Assembly (NCBI RefSeq): GCF_041346925.1
Contig: NZ_CP166840.1
Location: 1,982,501 to 2,046,500 of the forward strand
Reading direction: 5' to 3'
Source: Agaribacterium sp. ZY112
Lineage (GTDB): Bacteria > Pseudomonadota > Gammaproteobacteria > Pseudomonadales > Cellvibrionaceae
Length of the DNA: 64,000 bases
Position 1 is the stretch's first letter. Every line of letters begins with the position of its first letter. The position numbers and the translations under genes were made by a program. Positions 29,570 through 38,800 of this stretch are shown here, one piece after another. A model generated the notes under the pieces. It saw only the letters and a list, made by a program, of their open reading frames with translations. It was not told the DNA's origin and did no database searches.

Positions 29570-31296
29570 CGTCATCAAAACGGATTCGCCTTGGTGATCT
29601 TCTTGTAGCTCAACAACTGATTAGTCAGGAACAGTTGGAATCAGCGCTTGCAGAGCAAAAAAAGACGGGGCTGAAACTTGGCCGTCAGCTTATTGAGCTG
29701 AGTTATGTTGATGAAAATACCTTGCTGGATCTACTGTCCAAGCAGCTTGGTATCCCTTTTGTTGAATTAAAGCACTTTCGTTTTAATCGTGAGCTTGTAC
29801 AAACGCTTCCAGAAGCAGTTGCGCGTCGTTATCGAGTCATTGTGCTTAATGAAGATAGTGATGGCATCTTATTGGGCATGGCCGACCCTACTGATATTTT
29901 TGGCCTCGATGATATTCAGGCCGTCTTAAATAAACCGATTAAGACGGCAGTTGTTCGAGAGTCTGAGCTGTTAGATATTCTTGATATTGCTTACAGCCGT
30001 GCAGATCAAATTGCGGATCTTGCCGGTCAGCTAGATGAAGAGCTTGCTGAAGATGCGGTTGATCTTGGCGATATTGTCACAGATGCCTCTGACAACGATG
30101 CCCCTGTTGTTAAGTTACTGCAAACAATATTCGAAGAGGCATTAAGTACCAAAGCCTCTGATATACATATTGAGCCGGATGAAACGGTCTTAAGGATTCG
30201 CCAGCGTATAGATGGTGTGTTGGTCGAGCAGGTTATGAATGAAAAGCGTATTGCTGCCGCGTTGGTGGTGCGCTTAAAACTGATGTCTAATTTAGATATC
30301 AGTGAAAAACGTCTACCTCAAGACGGACGCTTTAATTTACGTCTAGGGCGCCACAATATCGACGTGCGTGTATCGACGATGCCGGTGCAATTTGGTGAGT
30401 CTGTGGTAATGCGTATTTTGGATCAAAGTGAAGGCGTGCGGCCGCTAACGAATGTTGGGATGCCAACCGCGTATATTGATCGTTTCCGCTCGGTGATACA
30501 GCGTCCTTATGGTTTGGTCTTGGTGACCGGCCCTACCGGTAGTGGTAAAACCACAACGCTTTATGGCGCTTTGTCTGAGTTAAATACGCCTGAGAAAAAA
30601 ATTATCACAGTAGAAGACCCTGTGGAATATCGCTTGCCTCGGGTTTCTCAAGTGCAAATTCATGAACGTATTGGCTTAGATTTTGGCTCTGTTTTGCGTT
30701 CTACTTTGCGCCAGGACCCAGATATTTTATTAGTGGGCGAGATACGTGATGCTGAGTCAGCAGAGATTGCGTTACGCGCTGCGATGACGGGCCACCTAGT
30801 GCTTTCAACTCTTCATACCAATGACGCAGTGACTTCTGCTCTGCGCTTGGTGGATATGGGGGTAGATCCTTATCTTGTTGCTGCAAGTTTAAAGGCCATT
30901 ATTGCGCAGCGCTTGGTGCGTAAAGTGTGTGAAAGTTGCGCTGAACCCTATGAGTTGGACCAGACAGAATTGGCTTTATTTCAGCGCTTACGGCCTAAAC
31001 TGGACCTTGCCGATACCCACTTTAAAAAAGGCTCAGGCTGCCCTCACTGTTTTAACTCGGGCTTTCGAGGACGTGTTGGCGTATTTGAACTATTGGAAAT
31101 TAATGAGGCTATGGCCGATGCGCTTCGTGATAATAATGTTCGTGAATTTAATAGTGCGGCTCATCGCAGTACGAGCTACCGATCTTTAGGTTCCTGTGCT
31201 TTAGATTTGGCCATTGACGGTACCGTTGCGTTTTCGGAGGTGTTGCGTGTCAGTGCCGAATTGGCTGATGAAAGCTTAAGTGATATGGCTGAATAA
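29566..31296 (+). CDS. mshE: MSHA pilus extension ATPase MshE
   Basis: 576 aa GspE/PilB-type secretion ATPase. The N-terminal MshEN domain has two tandem leucine/glycine motifs (RLGDLLVAQQLI...LESALAEQ and LGRQLIELSYV...LLDLLSKQ), the fold shown in Vibrio MshE to bind c-di-GMP. Walker A is GPTGSGKTTTL near residue 320, the Asp box ITVEDPVEYRLP, Walker B DILLVGEIRDAE and the His box follow; the tetracysteine zinc site is CESC...CPHC near 455-495. It powers pilin polymerisation and should couple piliation to c-di-GMP. All catalytic motifs are intact. Confidence 0.96.
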   Translation: MTSSKRIRLGDLLVAQQLISQEQLESALAEQKKTGLKLGRQLIELSYVDENTLLDLLSKQLGIPFVELKHFRFNRELVQTLPEAVARRYRVIVLNEDSDGILLGMADPTDIFGLDDIQAVLNKPIKTAVVRESELLDILDIAYSRADQIADLAGQLDEELAEDAVDLGDIVTDASDNDAPVVKLLQTIFEEALSTKASDIHIEPDETVLRIRQRIDGVLVEQVMNEKRIAAALVVRLKLMSNLDISEKRLPQDGRFNLRLGRHNIDVRVSTMPVQFGESVVMRILDQSEGVRPLTNVGMPTAYIDRFRSVIQRPYGLVLVTGPTGSGKTTTLYGALSELNTPEKKIITVEDPVEYRLPRVSQVQIHERIGLDFGSVLRSTLRQDPDILLVGEIRDAESAEIALRAAMTGHLVLSTLHTNDAVTSALRLVDMGVDPYLVAASLKAIIAQRLVRKVCESCAEPYELDQTELALFQRLRPKLDLADTHFKKGSGCPHCFNSGFRGRVGVFELLEINEAMADALRDNNVREFNSAAHRSTSYRSLGSCALDLAIDGTVAFSEVLRVSAELADESLSDMAE

Positions 31297-31297
31297 T

Positions 31298-32527
31298 ATG
31301 GCTGAGTTTCTCTATCAAGGTCGGGCAGAACGCGGCCAAAACATACAGGGGAAGATGGAGGCCATCAGTGCTGACTCGGTTGCCTCTCAATTAGTTGGGC
31401 GTGGCATAACACCCATTAAAATTGAGAAAGTCTCGGTCAGCGCTTCAGCTTGGCGACAAATAAAAGATCGCCTTGGTCTTAATAAGGTGCAAACCGTTGA
31501 CTTAGTTATGTTTTGTCGGCAGATGTATACCATCACTAAAGCTGGTATTCCCCTTACTCGAGGTTTACGTGGTTTAGCTGCGAGTATTCGCCATGAGTAT
31601 TTTCAAGAAGTCGTAAGTGAGGTCGCCGATAGGCTAGAAGGTGGTTCAAGTTTATCGGCAGCGCTTAGGCACTACCCCAAAGTTTTTAATTCTTTATTTG
31701 TTAGTTTGATTGCCGTGGGTGAAAACAGCGGCAAACTCGATGAGGTCTTTAAGCAGATTGCATTTTATTTTGAACGAGATGAAGAGACAAAAAAACGAAT
31801 TAAATCCGCTTTGCGTTATCCAAGTTTTGTCCTTATTGCCATTGCTATTGCGATTACCGTAGTCAATCTTTATGTGATCCCTGAATTTGCATCTTTATTT
31901 GCCCGTTTTGATGCCGAGCTGCCTATACTTACTAGGGTGCTTGTTGCTTCGTCCAATTTATTTATTAACTATGGCGCCCTTATTTTATTAGCTTTAGTGC
32001 TTGTTGTAGGAGGTTTTGTTTTTTATATAAAAACGGACTCCGGTGCACTGTGGTGGGGGCGGAAGAAAATGCGCCTACCACTTATTGGCTCCTTAGTTGA
32101 GCGGGCCTCTATGGCTCGTTATGCGCGTAGCTTCAGCTTAATGTTGGCCGCTGGTGTACCTATTTCTCAGGCTTTGGCTTTGTGTGCGGCCGCTGTTGAT
32201 AATGCGTGGTTACATAAAAAAATTGAAGAGATTCGTGCAGGCATAGAGCGAGGGGATTCATTATTGCGAACTCACTTGCAAGCTGAGCTATTTACACCGC
32301 TGGTATTACAAATGATTGCCGTAGGTGAAGAAAGTGGCCAGGTTGAAAGCTTATTAGGTGAAGTCGCTGAGTTTTACGAAAGAGAAGTGGATTACGATCT
32401 TAAAACCCTGACAGACCGTATAGAACCTATATTGATTGTGTTTATGGCTGCGGTAGTACTGGTACTTGCCTTGGGAATCTTTTTGCCAATGTGGAGTCTA
32501 TATGACGTACAAGCTGGCAAATACTAA
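31298..32527 (+). CDS. mshG: MSHA inner-membrane platform protein MshG
   Basis: 409 aa from ATG 31298 directly after the mshE stop; this start gives the normal MAEFLYQGR N-terminus. It is a GspF/PilC family protein with two repeated T2SSF domains (about 70-195 and 270-395) and transmembrane helices near 170-190, 220-245 and 375-398. It is the platform on which MshE acts to add pilin subunits. Family hallmarks are FCRQMYTITKAGIPL and IAVGEESGQVESLLGEVAEFYEREVD. Confidence 0.94.
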   Translation: MAEFLYQGRAERGQNIQGKMEAISADSVASQLVGRGITPIKIEKVSVSASAWRQIKDRLGLNKVQTVDLVMFCRQMYTITKAGIPLTRGLRGLAASIRHEYFQEVVSEVADRLEGGSSLSAALRHYPKVFNSLFVSLIAVGENSGKLDEVFKQIAFYFERDEETKKRIKSALRYPSFVLIAIAIAITVVNLYVIPEFASLFARFDAELPILTRVLVASSNLFINYGALILLALVLVVGGFVFYIKTDSGALWWGRKKMRLPLIGSLVERASMARYARSFSLMLAAGVPISQALALCAAAVDNAWLHKKIEEIRAGIERGDSLLRTHLQAELFTPLVLQMIAVGEESGQVESLLGEVAEFYEREVDYDLKTLTDRIEPILIVFMAAVVLVLALGIFLPMWSLYDVQAGKY

Positions 32528-32999
32528 AGGCTTTAGTCTATTTGAGCTGGTGGTAGTGCTAATTGTTATTGCCTTACTCTTTACTTTTAGCGCTAAACGT
32601 TATTTAAAGCATATAGAAGAAAGCCAAGAAACGGCCGTGCACTATCAAGCTTCAGCGTTTTTACGTGGGGTTGAAAGTATTAAGGCGGCAGCGGCAATAA
32701 ATAAGTCACGTAAAGTACAGTTAAGAGATGGCCCTGCTTTTTATTTAAATAAGCGGGGGTGGCCGGTGTCGAGTAGTGAGCTAGAAACTAAGCCTCGTTA
32801 TAGCTTGTCAGCAGACTCTTGCCGTAGTTTATGGTTGGGCTTATTTAGCCAAGTAAAACAAGGGGAGGGGCATGAGCAGTTTGTGCCTTCTTTAGAGCGC
32901 GGGCGCTATTGTCGTTACCGCTTAAACAGAACAAGGGAGGGCAATTATTATTTTGATTACGATGCTCAAACTGGGCGAATAGCCATACATGCGCAATAA
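32502..32999 (+). CDS. mshF: MSHA biogenesis protein MshF (prepilin-like)
   Basis: 165 aa from ATG 32502, overlapping mshG by 26 nt. The N-terminus MTYKLANTKGFSLFELVVVLIVIALLF resembles a type IV prepilin leader, with a possible cleavage after the glycine and the fifth-position glutamate (GFSLFE). The rest is a soluble domain with two cysteines that could form a disulfide. Position between mshG and the pilin genes identifies it as MshF; function is not well defined in the family. Confidence 0.75.
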   Translation: MTYKLANTKGFSLFELVVVLIVIALLFTFSAKRYLKHIEESQETAVHYQASAFLRGVESIKAAAAINKSRKVQLRDGPAFYLNKRGWPVSSSELETKPRYSLSADSCRSLWLGLFSQVKQGEGHEQFVPSLERGRYCRYRLNRTREGNYYFDYDAQTGRIAIHAQ

Positions 33000-33161
33000 A
33001 CTCATGCAAATATGATAGGCTGTTGTCTATAGGCGACAAACGGTTGACTTGCTGGTTATAGCTATTTTTTTTTAATGAAAATTGTGACAGAATAGACAAA
33101 ACTCATTCTTTATTACTAATTTTTTCTTGTTAAGCAAGATCTTTTACACTTGGAGAGTTCC

Positions 33162-33560
33162 ATGAAGAAGCAACAATCTGGTTTTACTTTAATTGAAATG
33201 ATTGCCGTTATGGTTGTCGTTGGTATTCTTGCTGCGACAGCTTTACCGCAGTTTGTTGATCTATCTGATTCAGCAGAAGATGCATCTATTAATGGTGTGG
33301 CGGGTGCGTTAAGCAGTGCTGCGTCTCTAAACTACGCGGCTTACTTAGCTAGTGACGCAGGCTTAGCTGGTGCGCCAGCTCATGCACCTGTTGATAGTTG
33401 TGCAGATGTTGCCGATGCGATGACTTCCTTCCCTGCTGCCGATTATACTATTACACCTGATACTGCTATTGCTAATGCTGGTGATACAGAAGAGTGTACT
33501 TTGCAATTAGCTGCTGATGCGACTGTTACAGCAACATTTACGGCTATTGGTGCACCATAA
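33162..33560 (+). CDS. mshA: MSHA major pilin MshA
   Basis: 132 aa from ATG 33162 with a TGGAGAG site. The short basic leader MKKQQSG is followed by the prepilin cleavage/methylation motif FTLIEMIAVMVVVGILAATALP with Glu5, the transmembrane-helix spine of type IV pilins. The C-terminal half is Ala/Thr/Asp-rich with two cysteines (SCADV and EECTL) that would form the pilin D-loop disulfide. It is preceded by a 162-bp gap (33000-33161) with room for its own promoter; no confident hexamers were seen. Only one such pilin is present between mshF and mshC, where many loci have mshB and mshA. Confidence 0.92.
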   Translation: MKKQQSGFTLIEMIAVMVVVGILAATALPQFVDLSDSAEDASINGVAGALSSAASLNYAAYLASDAGLAGAPAHAPVDSCADVADAMTSFPAADYTITPDTAIANAGDTEECTLQLAADATVTATFTAIGAP

Positions 33561-33595
33561 GTTAGAGCTTTAATTTTTTGGATGTTTAGAGTGCT

Positions 33596-34036
33596 ATGGT
33601 ACAAGTACCCGTACGAGGCTTTACATTAGTTGAGTTAATTACGGTGATGATTTTAATCGGCATCTTAGCTGTGAGTGCCACCAGCCTTTTCTCTAAAGAT
33701 ACTTATAGCTTGCAAAAAAGCCGCGACCAATTGGTCGCGGCTTTTTTTTCGGCCCAGCAACTGGCCTTGGCTCAGCGAGATAGAGTGCAGTTGATCTGTA
33801 CAAGCACCGCTATTGATATTCGTCGTGATCTGAATGGTAATGGTAGTTTTGAGGCCTCTGAAAGCCAAACCCTCGATGGCGTTAGTTATCCCTTAAGTTT
33901 AGCTCCAGGTCAGAGCTTAACTCCTGCTACCTTTAACTTTGATCGCTTAGGGCGAACAACTGGTCGCAGCCTGACAATTACAGGCGGTGGCTCTGCAGTT
34001 ATTCAAATCAGTAATATGGGGGCTTTAGACTATTAA
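33596..34036 (+). CDS. mshC: MSHA minor pilin MshC
   Basis: 146 aa type IV pilin-like protein. Leader MVQVPVRG is followed by FTLVELITVMILIGILAVSA; the segment DQLVAAFFSAQQLALAQRDRVQL matches the conserved MshC helix after the hydrophobic region. Minor pilins prime fibre assembly. The codons for LQKSRDQLVAAFF lie in a perfect 34-bp palindrome followed by T's (33714-33749), which has the form of an intrinsic terminator. The reading frame is unbroken, so the element appears to be tolerated within coding DNA. Confidence 0.9.
   Translation: MVQVPVRGFTLVELITVMILIGILAVSATSLFSKDTYSLQKSRDQLVAAFFSAQQLALAQRDRVQLICTSTAIDIRRDLNGNGSFEASESQTLDGVSYPLSLAPGQSLTPATFNFDRLGRTTGRSLTITGGGSAVIQISNMGALDY
33714..33749 (+). 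terminator. Intrinsic terminator inside the mshC coding sequence
   Basis: A perfect 34-bp palindrome (33714-33747) runs from six A's through GCCGCGACCAATTGGTCGCGGC to T's, with eight T's in total at 33742-33749. As RNA it forms a nine-bp GC-rich stem with an AATT loop, A-U flanks and a U-tract, which is as good as any intergenic terminator in this window. It lies 119 bp into mshC and 154 bp past the mshA stop. Symmetry means it could act on either strand. Translating ribosomes would partly mask it on the sense strand. Confidence 0.85.
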
Positions 34037-34037
34037 A

Positions 34038-34544
34038 ATGCCCACCACTTCATTTACATCTCGCTCTCATTCAGTTTCACGCGGCGCAACTCTTGTTGAG
34101 CTCATTGTTTTTATGGTCATTATGGCCGCAGCTTTAACTGGCCTAATTTCTGTTTTTAGTAATTTTGTTGTGGGCGCGAGTGACCCGCTGGTTCGAGTGA
34201 GAGCTTTAGAGTTAGCCCAGGCGCAGCTAGATGAAATCCTAGCCCGTAAGTTTGATGAAAACAGCCCTGCAGGTGGCGTGCCTGCTTGTGGGTCAAGCGC
34301 AGGTGTCGCTTGTTTGGGAATAAGCCCTGACGGCGATTATGATGATGTTGGTGATTACAATGGTTATAGCACGACAAGTTTTAGTCCTTATACCATTAAT
34401 GTCAGTGTCAGTAATGCTGGAGCTGATCTGGGGTTGGCTGCAAATGCTGCGCGCCTTATTCAGGTAACGGTAAGCACTCCGGCTACCAGTGGAAGCAATG
34501 CTGGCAGCCCTGTCATTTTAAGTGCTTATAAGGTGAATTTTTAA
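34038..34544 (+). CDS. mshD: MSHA minor pilin MshD
   Basis: 168 aa prepilin-like protein with a long basic leader ending SRG, then ATLVELIVFMVIMAAALTGLISVF, which has alanine in place of the usual +1 phenylalanine but keeps the fifth-position glutamate. This variant is known among MshD/PilV-type pilins. ALELAQAQLDEILARKFDE follows, typical of the family. It starts 1 bp after mshC and ends in a TAATG overlap with mshO. Confidence 0.88.
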   Translation: MPTTSFTSRSHSVSRGATLVELIVFMVIMAAALTGLISVFSNFVVGASDPLVRVRALELAQAQLDEILARKFDENSPAGGVPACGSSAGVACLGISPDGDYDDVGDYNGYSTTSFSPYTINVSVSNAGADLGLAANAARLIQVTVSTPATSGSNAGSPVILSAYKVNF

Positions 34545-35368
34545 TGCTTGGCTTTTGTGGGAGGCTGAATAAGACCTGTTTCAATATAAGCCGAGGTTTC
34601 ACCTTGATTGAGCTGATCGTGGTGATGTTGGTTGTTAGTATCCTTGGTGCTTACAGCACAAGTTTTGTGGTAAGCAGTACAGAGAGTTATCACCTTAATC
34701 GTATTCAAAACCGCTTATTGGCAAAAGGGCGTTTAAGCCTAGAGCAAATGACACGTATGTTGCGCAGTGCTGTGCCCAATAGCATTCGGGTCAGTCCCTC
34801 AGGTAACTGTGTTGAGTTTTTACCCTCGGTCGGGGCCGCATTTTATGAAGCTCAAGTCAGTGATGTAAGTAATGGCATCATGCCAATGAGCTCTTCTGTA
34901 TCGACATCTCCTTTTTTACTTGATTTAGGTTCTGCAGAGCATGTAGTTATCGGTAGTTTTTTGGCTAGTGAAATCTATTCTTCTGCGAGCCCTTCGGCGC
35001 GAGCTGAAGTGGCAAGTACCGTTGGTAGCCCAATCTCACAGGTAAACTTTAGCTTACCCCATCGTTTTATTCGTAATTCCAATAGCCGTAGAGTATATCT
35101 TGCCGATGATCCTGTACGATTTTGTTTAAATGGTGGCAGTTTGTGGTTGTACGATAATTATGGTTTGTTAACTACTGCTATAAATGATGGTAATCCCGGA
35201 GGCAATGCAACGCTTATGTCCGATTCAGTTACAACTAATGCGAGTGCCTTTAGTTTGCAAGCCGGAACGCAGGCGCGTGGTGCGGCTTTATCTATCGCTT
35301 TGACTTATGCTGAATCAGACATTGCTATTGACCTCAACCAAGTGGTATTGGCTAGAAATGTCCCGTAG
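34544..35368 (+). CDS. mshO: MSHA biogenesis protein MshO (PilW-like minor pilin)
   Basis: 274 aa. After a leader of about 18 residues, GFTLIELIVVMLVVSILGAYSTSFV is a canonical prepilin motif. The segment LLAKGRLSLEQMTRMLRSAVPNSIRVS is the MshO/PilW signature. The large C-terminal domain is expected to sit at the fibre tip. ATG start overlaps mshD by one base. Confidence 0.88.
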   Translation: MLGFCGRLNKTCFNISRGFTLIELIVVMLVVSILGAYSTSFVVSSTESYHLNRIQNRLLAKGRLSLEQMTRMLRSAVPNSIRVSPSGNCVEFLPSVGAAFYEAQVSDVSNGIMPMSSSVSTSPFLLDLGSAEHVVIGSFLASEIYSSASPSARAEVASTVGSPISQVNFSLPHRFIRNSNSRRVYLADDPVRFCLNGGSLWLYDNYGLLTTAINDGNPGGNATLMSDSVTTNASAFSLQAGTQARGAALSIALTYAESDIAIDLNQVVLARNVP

Positions 35369-35828
35369 ATCTATCTACATTAACCACCTTAACCCTTTAG
35401 GTGCGAGCAGCTTTAAGCAGCGCGGCTACCTAATGCCCTTGGCTATGTTTCTTATTATTGGTCTTGGAGCGTTGGCAGCAAGCGTCGCACATCTTGGCGC
35501 CCAGTCTGCAAGTAGCTCTTTTCGAGAAGCCTTAAGTGTGCAGGCTTTTTATGTGGCCGATAGCGCAGCGCAGCGAGGTTTGCATCAGTTATTTTTTCCT
35601 GCCGCCGATAGGGCTATAGCTGATGCCGCATGCGGCGCTATGGTTGATGTTAATGTGGCTTTTAATTCAGCTTCAATGAATGGTTGTTCCGCGTTATTAA
35701 ACTGTTCTTTGGCCGTCAGTGCTGATAATGCCACCAGCATTTATAGTGTTACCAGCGAGGCAAGTTGCGGGGCTGGTGAGCTTGCGGTCGAGCGGCAGTT
35801 ATTGTTGAGGGCTTTTATTGATGAATAA
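35358..35828 (+). CDS. mshP: MSHA biogenesis protein MshP (PilX-like)
   Basis: 156 aa from ATG 35358, overlapping mshO by 11 nt; an upstream in-frame ATG at 35307 lies deep inside mshO. A long polar leader is followed by RGYLMPLAMFLIIGLGALAASVAHLG, the hydrophobic helix of PilX/MshP proteins, which lack the strict Glu5 motif. Two further cysteine pairs lie in the C-terminal half. It overlaps mshQ by 8 nt. Confidence 0.82.
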   Translation: MSRRSIYINHLNPLGASSFKQRGYLMPLAMFLIIGLGALAASVAHLGAQSASSSFREALSVQAFYVADSAAQRGLHQLFFPAADRAIADAACGAMVDVNVAFNSASMNGCSALLNCSLAVSADNATSIYSVTSEASCGAGELAVERQLLLRAFIDE

Positions 35829-38800
35829 CCCAGCCTCATTATCGGCCTTTTATTATCGTTTTGCTTTGTTTCCTATTCTCTTTTTTCTGGGAGTTCTATT
35901 TTTTTCTAATTACAGTTATTCCGCTGCTTGTAGTGCTACTTTTGCCGATGGCGCCTCGAATTCAAGTGATCCTTGGTGGGACCACAGTGGTGGCTCAATT
36001 ACTTTTACAGATACCGCTCGAATTGTGAATAGCCCTGATGGCTTGCTCGCTACAGATAGCCTTAATAATAACGGCTCGTTAGTTAGCTGTGATACGCAAG
36101 CGTGTGCAAGGTATCCGAGCTGGTGGGATCAGTCAGTTCCTGCGTTGGATTACGCCTTTTCACCGGGAGGTTCTGACTTCAATCTTTGGTCAGGTACAGG
36201 AAGTATCTCTCCTGGTAATTATCGTAATTTACAGGTGAGTAACGGTGCAGCACTCACTATGGAACCAGGGGATTATCACTTCCAAAATTTTAATAATTAT
36301 GGCGGCAGTATTGAAATTAACTCTTCGGCAGCAGTGGGAAGTTCCGTTAGGATTTTTGTGCAAGGCAATTTAAGTTTAACTGACGGAGCAGGCTTTAATA
36401 CGTCTAGTAGTAATTATGCCGCTTTTGTATATACCAATGGCACAATTGGGCTTTTCAGTAACACGACAATGCGAGCGTTACTCTATACAAGAGGAACTGT
36501 GACGATAACCGACGGGCACTCTTTTACTGGCGCCATTGTTGGAGAGAATAGTTCTATCTCTGTTTATAGCGGAGCTACGATTACTTATGACCCTAGCATG
36601 ATTGATCAAATTGATTTTGGCGGGGAATGTGATAACAATTATACACCTCCCGCGACACCTATTTTAGAGTGGTTGTTTGATGAGGGCAGCGGCCAACAAA
36701 TTATAGATAGTGCTGGTTCTTTAAACGCTCACTTGGGGGACACATCTAACCCTGAGGCGAGTGATCCGACTTGGGTTACAGGTTACAGTGGCTGTGCCTT
36801 GGAATATGATCACAGGCAGCGTACTTGGGCTGAGAGTGATAGCAGCTTTGATCCGCCTGAAGTGGGCACCGTTGTATTTTGGTTAAAAATGGGTGATCCA
36901 AATAATCAAAGTCGCTTGTTTGGTATCTCAGATTCATGGGAGATACGCCGTTGGAGTAATCAGCAGCTATATTTTGACCTTAACCAAAGTGGCTCATCTA
37001 CCCACAATTTTCGTACTAATACAACCTTCCCGAATAATGGTTCTTGGCATCACATAGCCGCAGTGTTTAATGCGGATGATGACGAATACGAGGTCTATGT
37101 TGATGGCAACTTGGAGCGAAGTGGCACAATTACTTTATCACCTCAAAATGCAAATATTTTAAGTTTGGGGCGCAGAACAGGGCGAAATAGCCAGTATTTT
37201 AGTGGCATTATTGATGAATACCGAGTCTATGACAGCGAGCTAAGTCAAACACAAATTCAAGCCCTAAGAGATTTACCCCCTGTTGTTGGCTGCTCGATTA
37301 ATGCCCTTGATAATTTTAATGTAGATGTTGGCGGTGGTTCGGGCAGTGTTTGCACGCCTTCCAATGTGATTATCACCGCTCGAGACTCATCAGGGGCGAC
37401 TTTAACTGACTATACGGGAACCGTAACGATTACCAGTAGTACAGGCAATGGTACTTGGTCTTCCGTGAGCAGTTTAGGTACTTTAACGCCTGGTGCGGGT
37501 GACAGTGGCAGTGCGACTTATCAATTTGTTGATGCAGATAATGGTCAAATAACGTTAGCTTTAAGTAATGAGCATGCCGAAACGCTTCAAGTCACGGTAA
37601 GTGAAAACGGTGGCTCAGTTAGTAATACTTCAAACGATTTAACCTTTTCAGAAAACGCTTTTGTAGTTAGTAGTACCGATAGTTTGCTGGACGACTTAAT
37701 TGCTGGGCGTCGTCACAGCTATCAAGTGCAAATGCTACTTCGTGATCCAGATGGGACTGAGTGTGGTCCTGCCCCTTTATATAATGAACCTAGTGTTAAG
37801 GCTTGGATCCAGCGCAGTGCTGCAGATCCTTCTGGCACTGCGCCAACCATGCTTAATGCAGTGGCAGATTCGAGTGTTAGTTTATTAAATACGGAAGCGA
37901 CAGCTCAGAGCATTAATTTAAATTTTAGCGCAGGTGTTGCGAACTTTAGTTTAGATACCAGCGATGTTGGTCAATACAGTATTAATTTTTACGATGATAG
38001 TTTAAATTTTTCAGACCTAGCCATACGAGGTAGCTCGGCATCGTATACCGCTCGTCCTTTTGCTTTTTTAACAACCGTAACGGGCAATCCTGAGGGTGGT
38101 AGTTCTTCTGCTGCGGTATTCCAAGCTGCTGGTTTGGATTTTGAAGCAACGACTCAAGCCTTAGCTTGGAGTGGTAGTGATGACGTTAATGGCGATGGTC
38201 GCGCCGATGTTTTTTCTGACACCAATAGAAATAATAACGATCAACTAAATGGCGCGGTGTTGCCTAGCTTTGGTCAAGAAGGGGTGCCTGAAACCTTGTC
38301 TTTATCGGCGACTTTGGAGTCTCCTGTTTGGGCTGGTAGTGGCGGTACTCCAGAGCTCTCATCTTCTGCCGCTTCGGGTGATGCTCGAGTGCTTGATAGT
38401 TTTAGTGGTGGCGAAGCAACAACCTCAGAAATATATTTTCCTGAAGTAGGCGTTATCACCTTGCTAACCCAAGTAACTGACGGTCAGTATTTAGGTAGTA
38501 ATACTGATATGACGAGTTTATCTGTTTCCCCTTCTGTTTATGTCGGTAGGTTTACACCTGCGCGTTTTGAGGTTGGTGCTAGCTCTGCCATTACGCCATT
38601 TTGTACAGGTTTTAGTTATTTGGCTCAGCCTTGGGATGCGGATGTTAGTCTACAGGCTTTAAATAGCCGTGGCGTGGTGACGCAAAACTATAAAGATGGC
38701 TTTGCAAAGTTAACAACAGCAGACTTAAGTTATCTTGCGGGTGATGCCGCACAATCGCTAACGATGAGTTCTCGTTTAACAAGCAACAGCACTGTGATGA

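Noticed and set aside
32502..33161. Confident sigma-70 or sigma-54 promoter for mshA
   Set aside because: TTGACT near 33042 and AT-rich runs exist, but no pair with acceptable spacing and no GG/GC sigma-54 core were found.
33665..33868. Minus-strand frame in mshC that repeats part of the MshC peptide
   Set aside because: The similarity comes only from the palindrome at 33714-33747, which reads the same on both strands.
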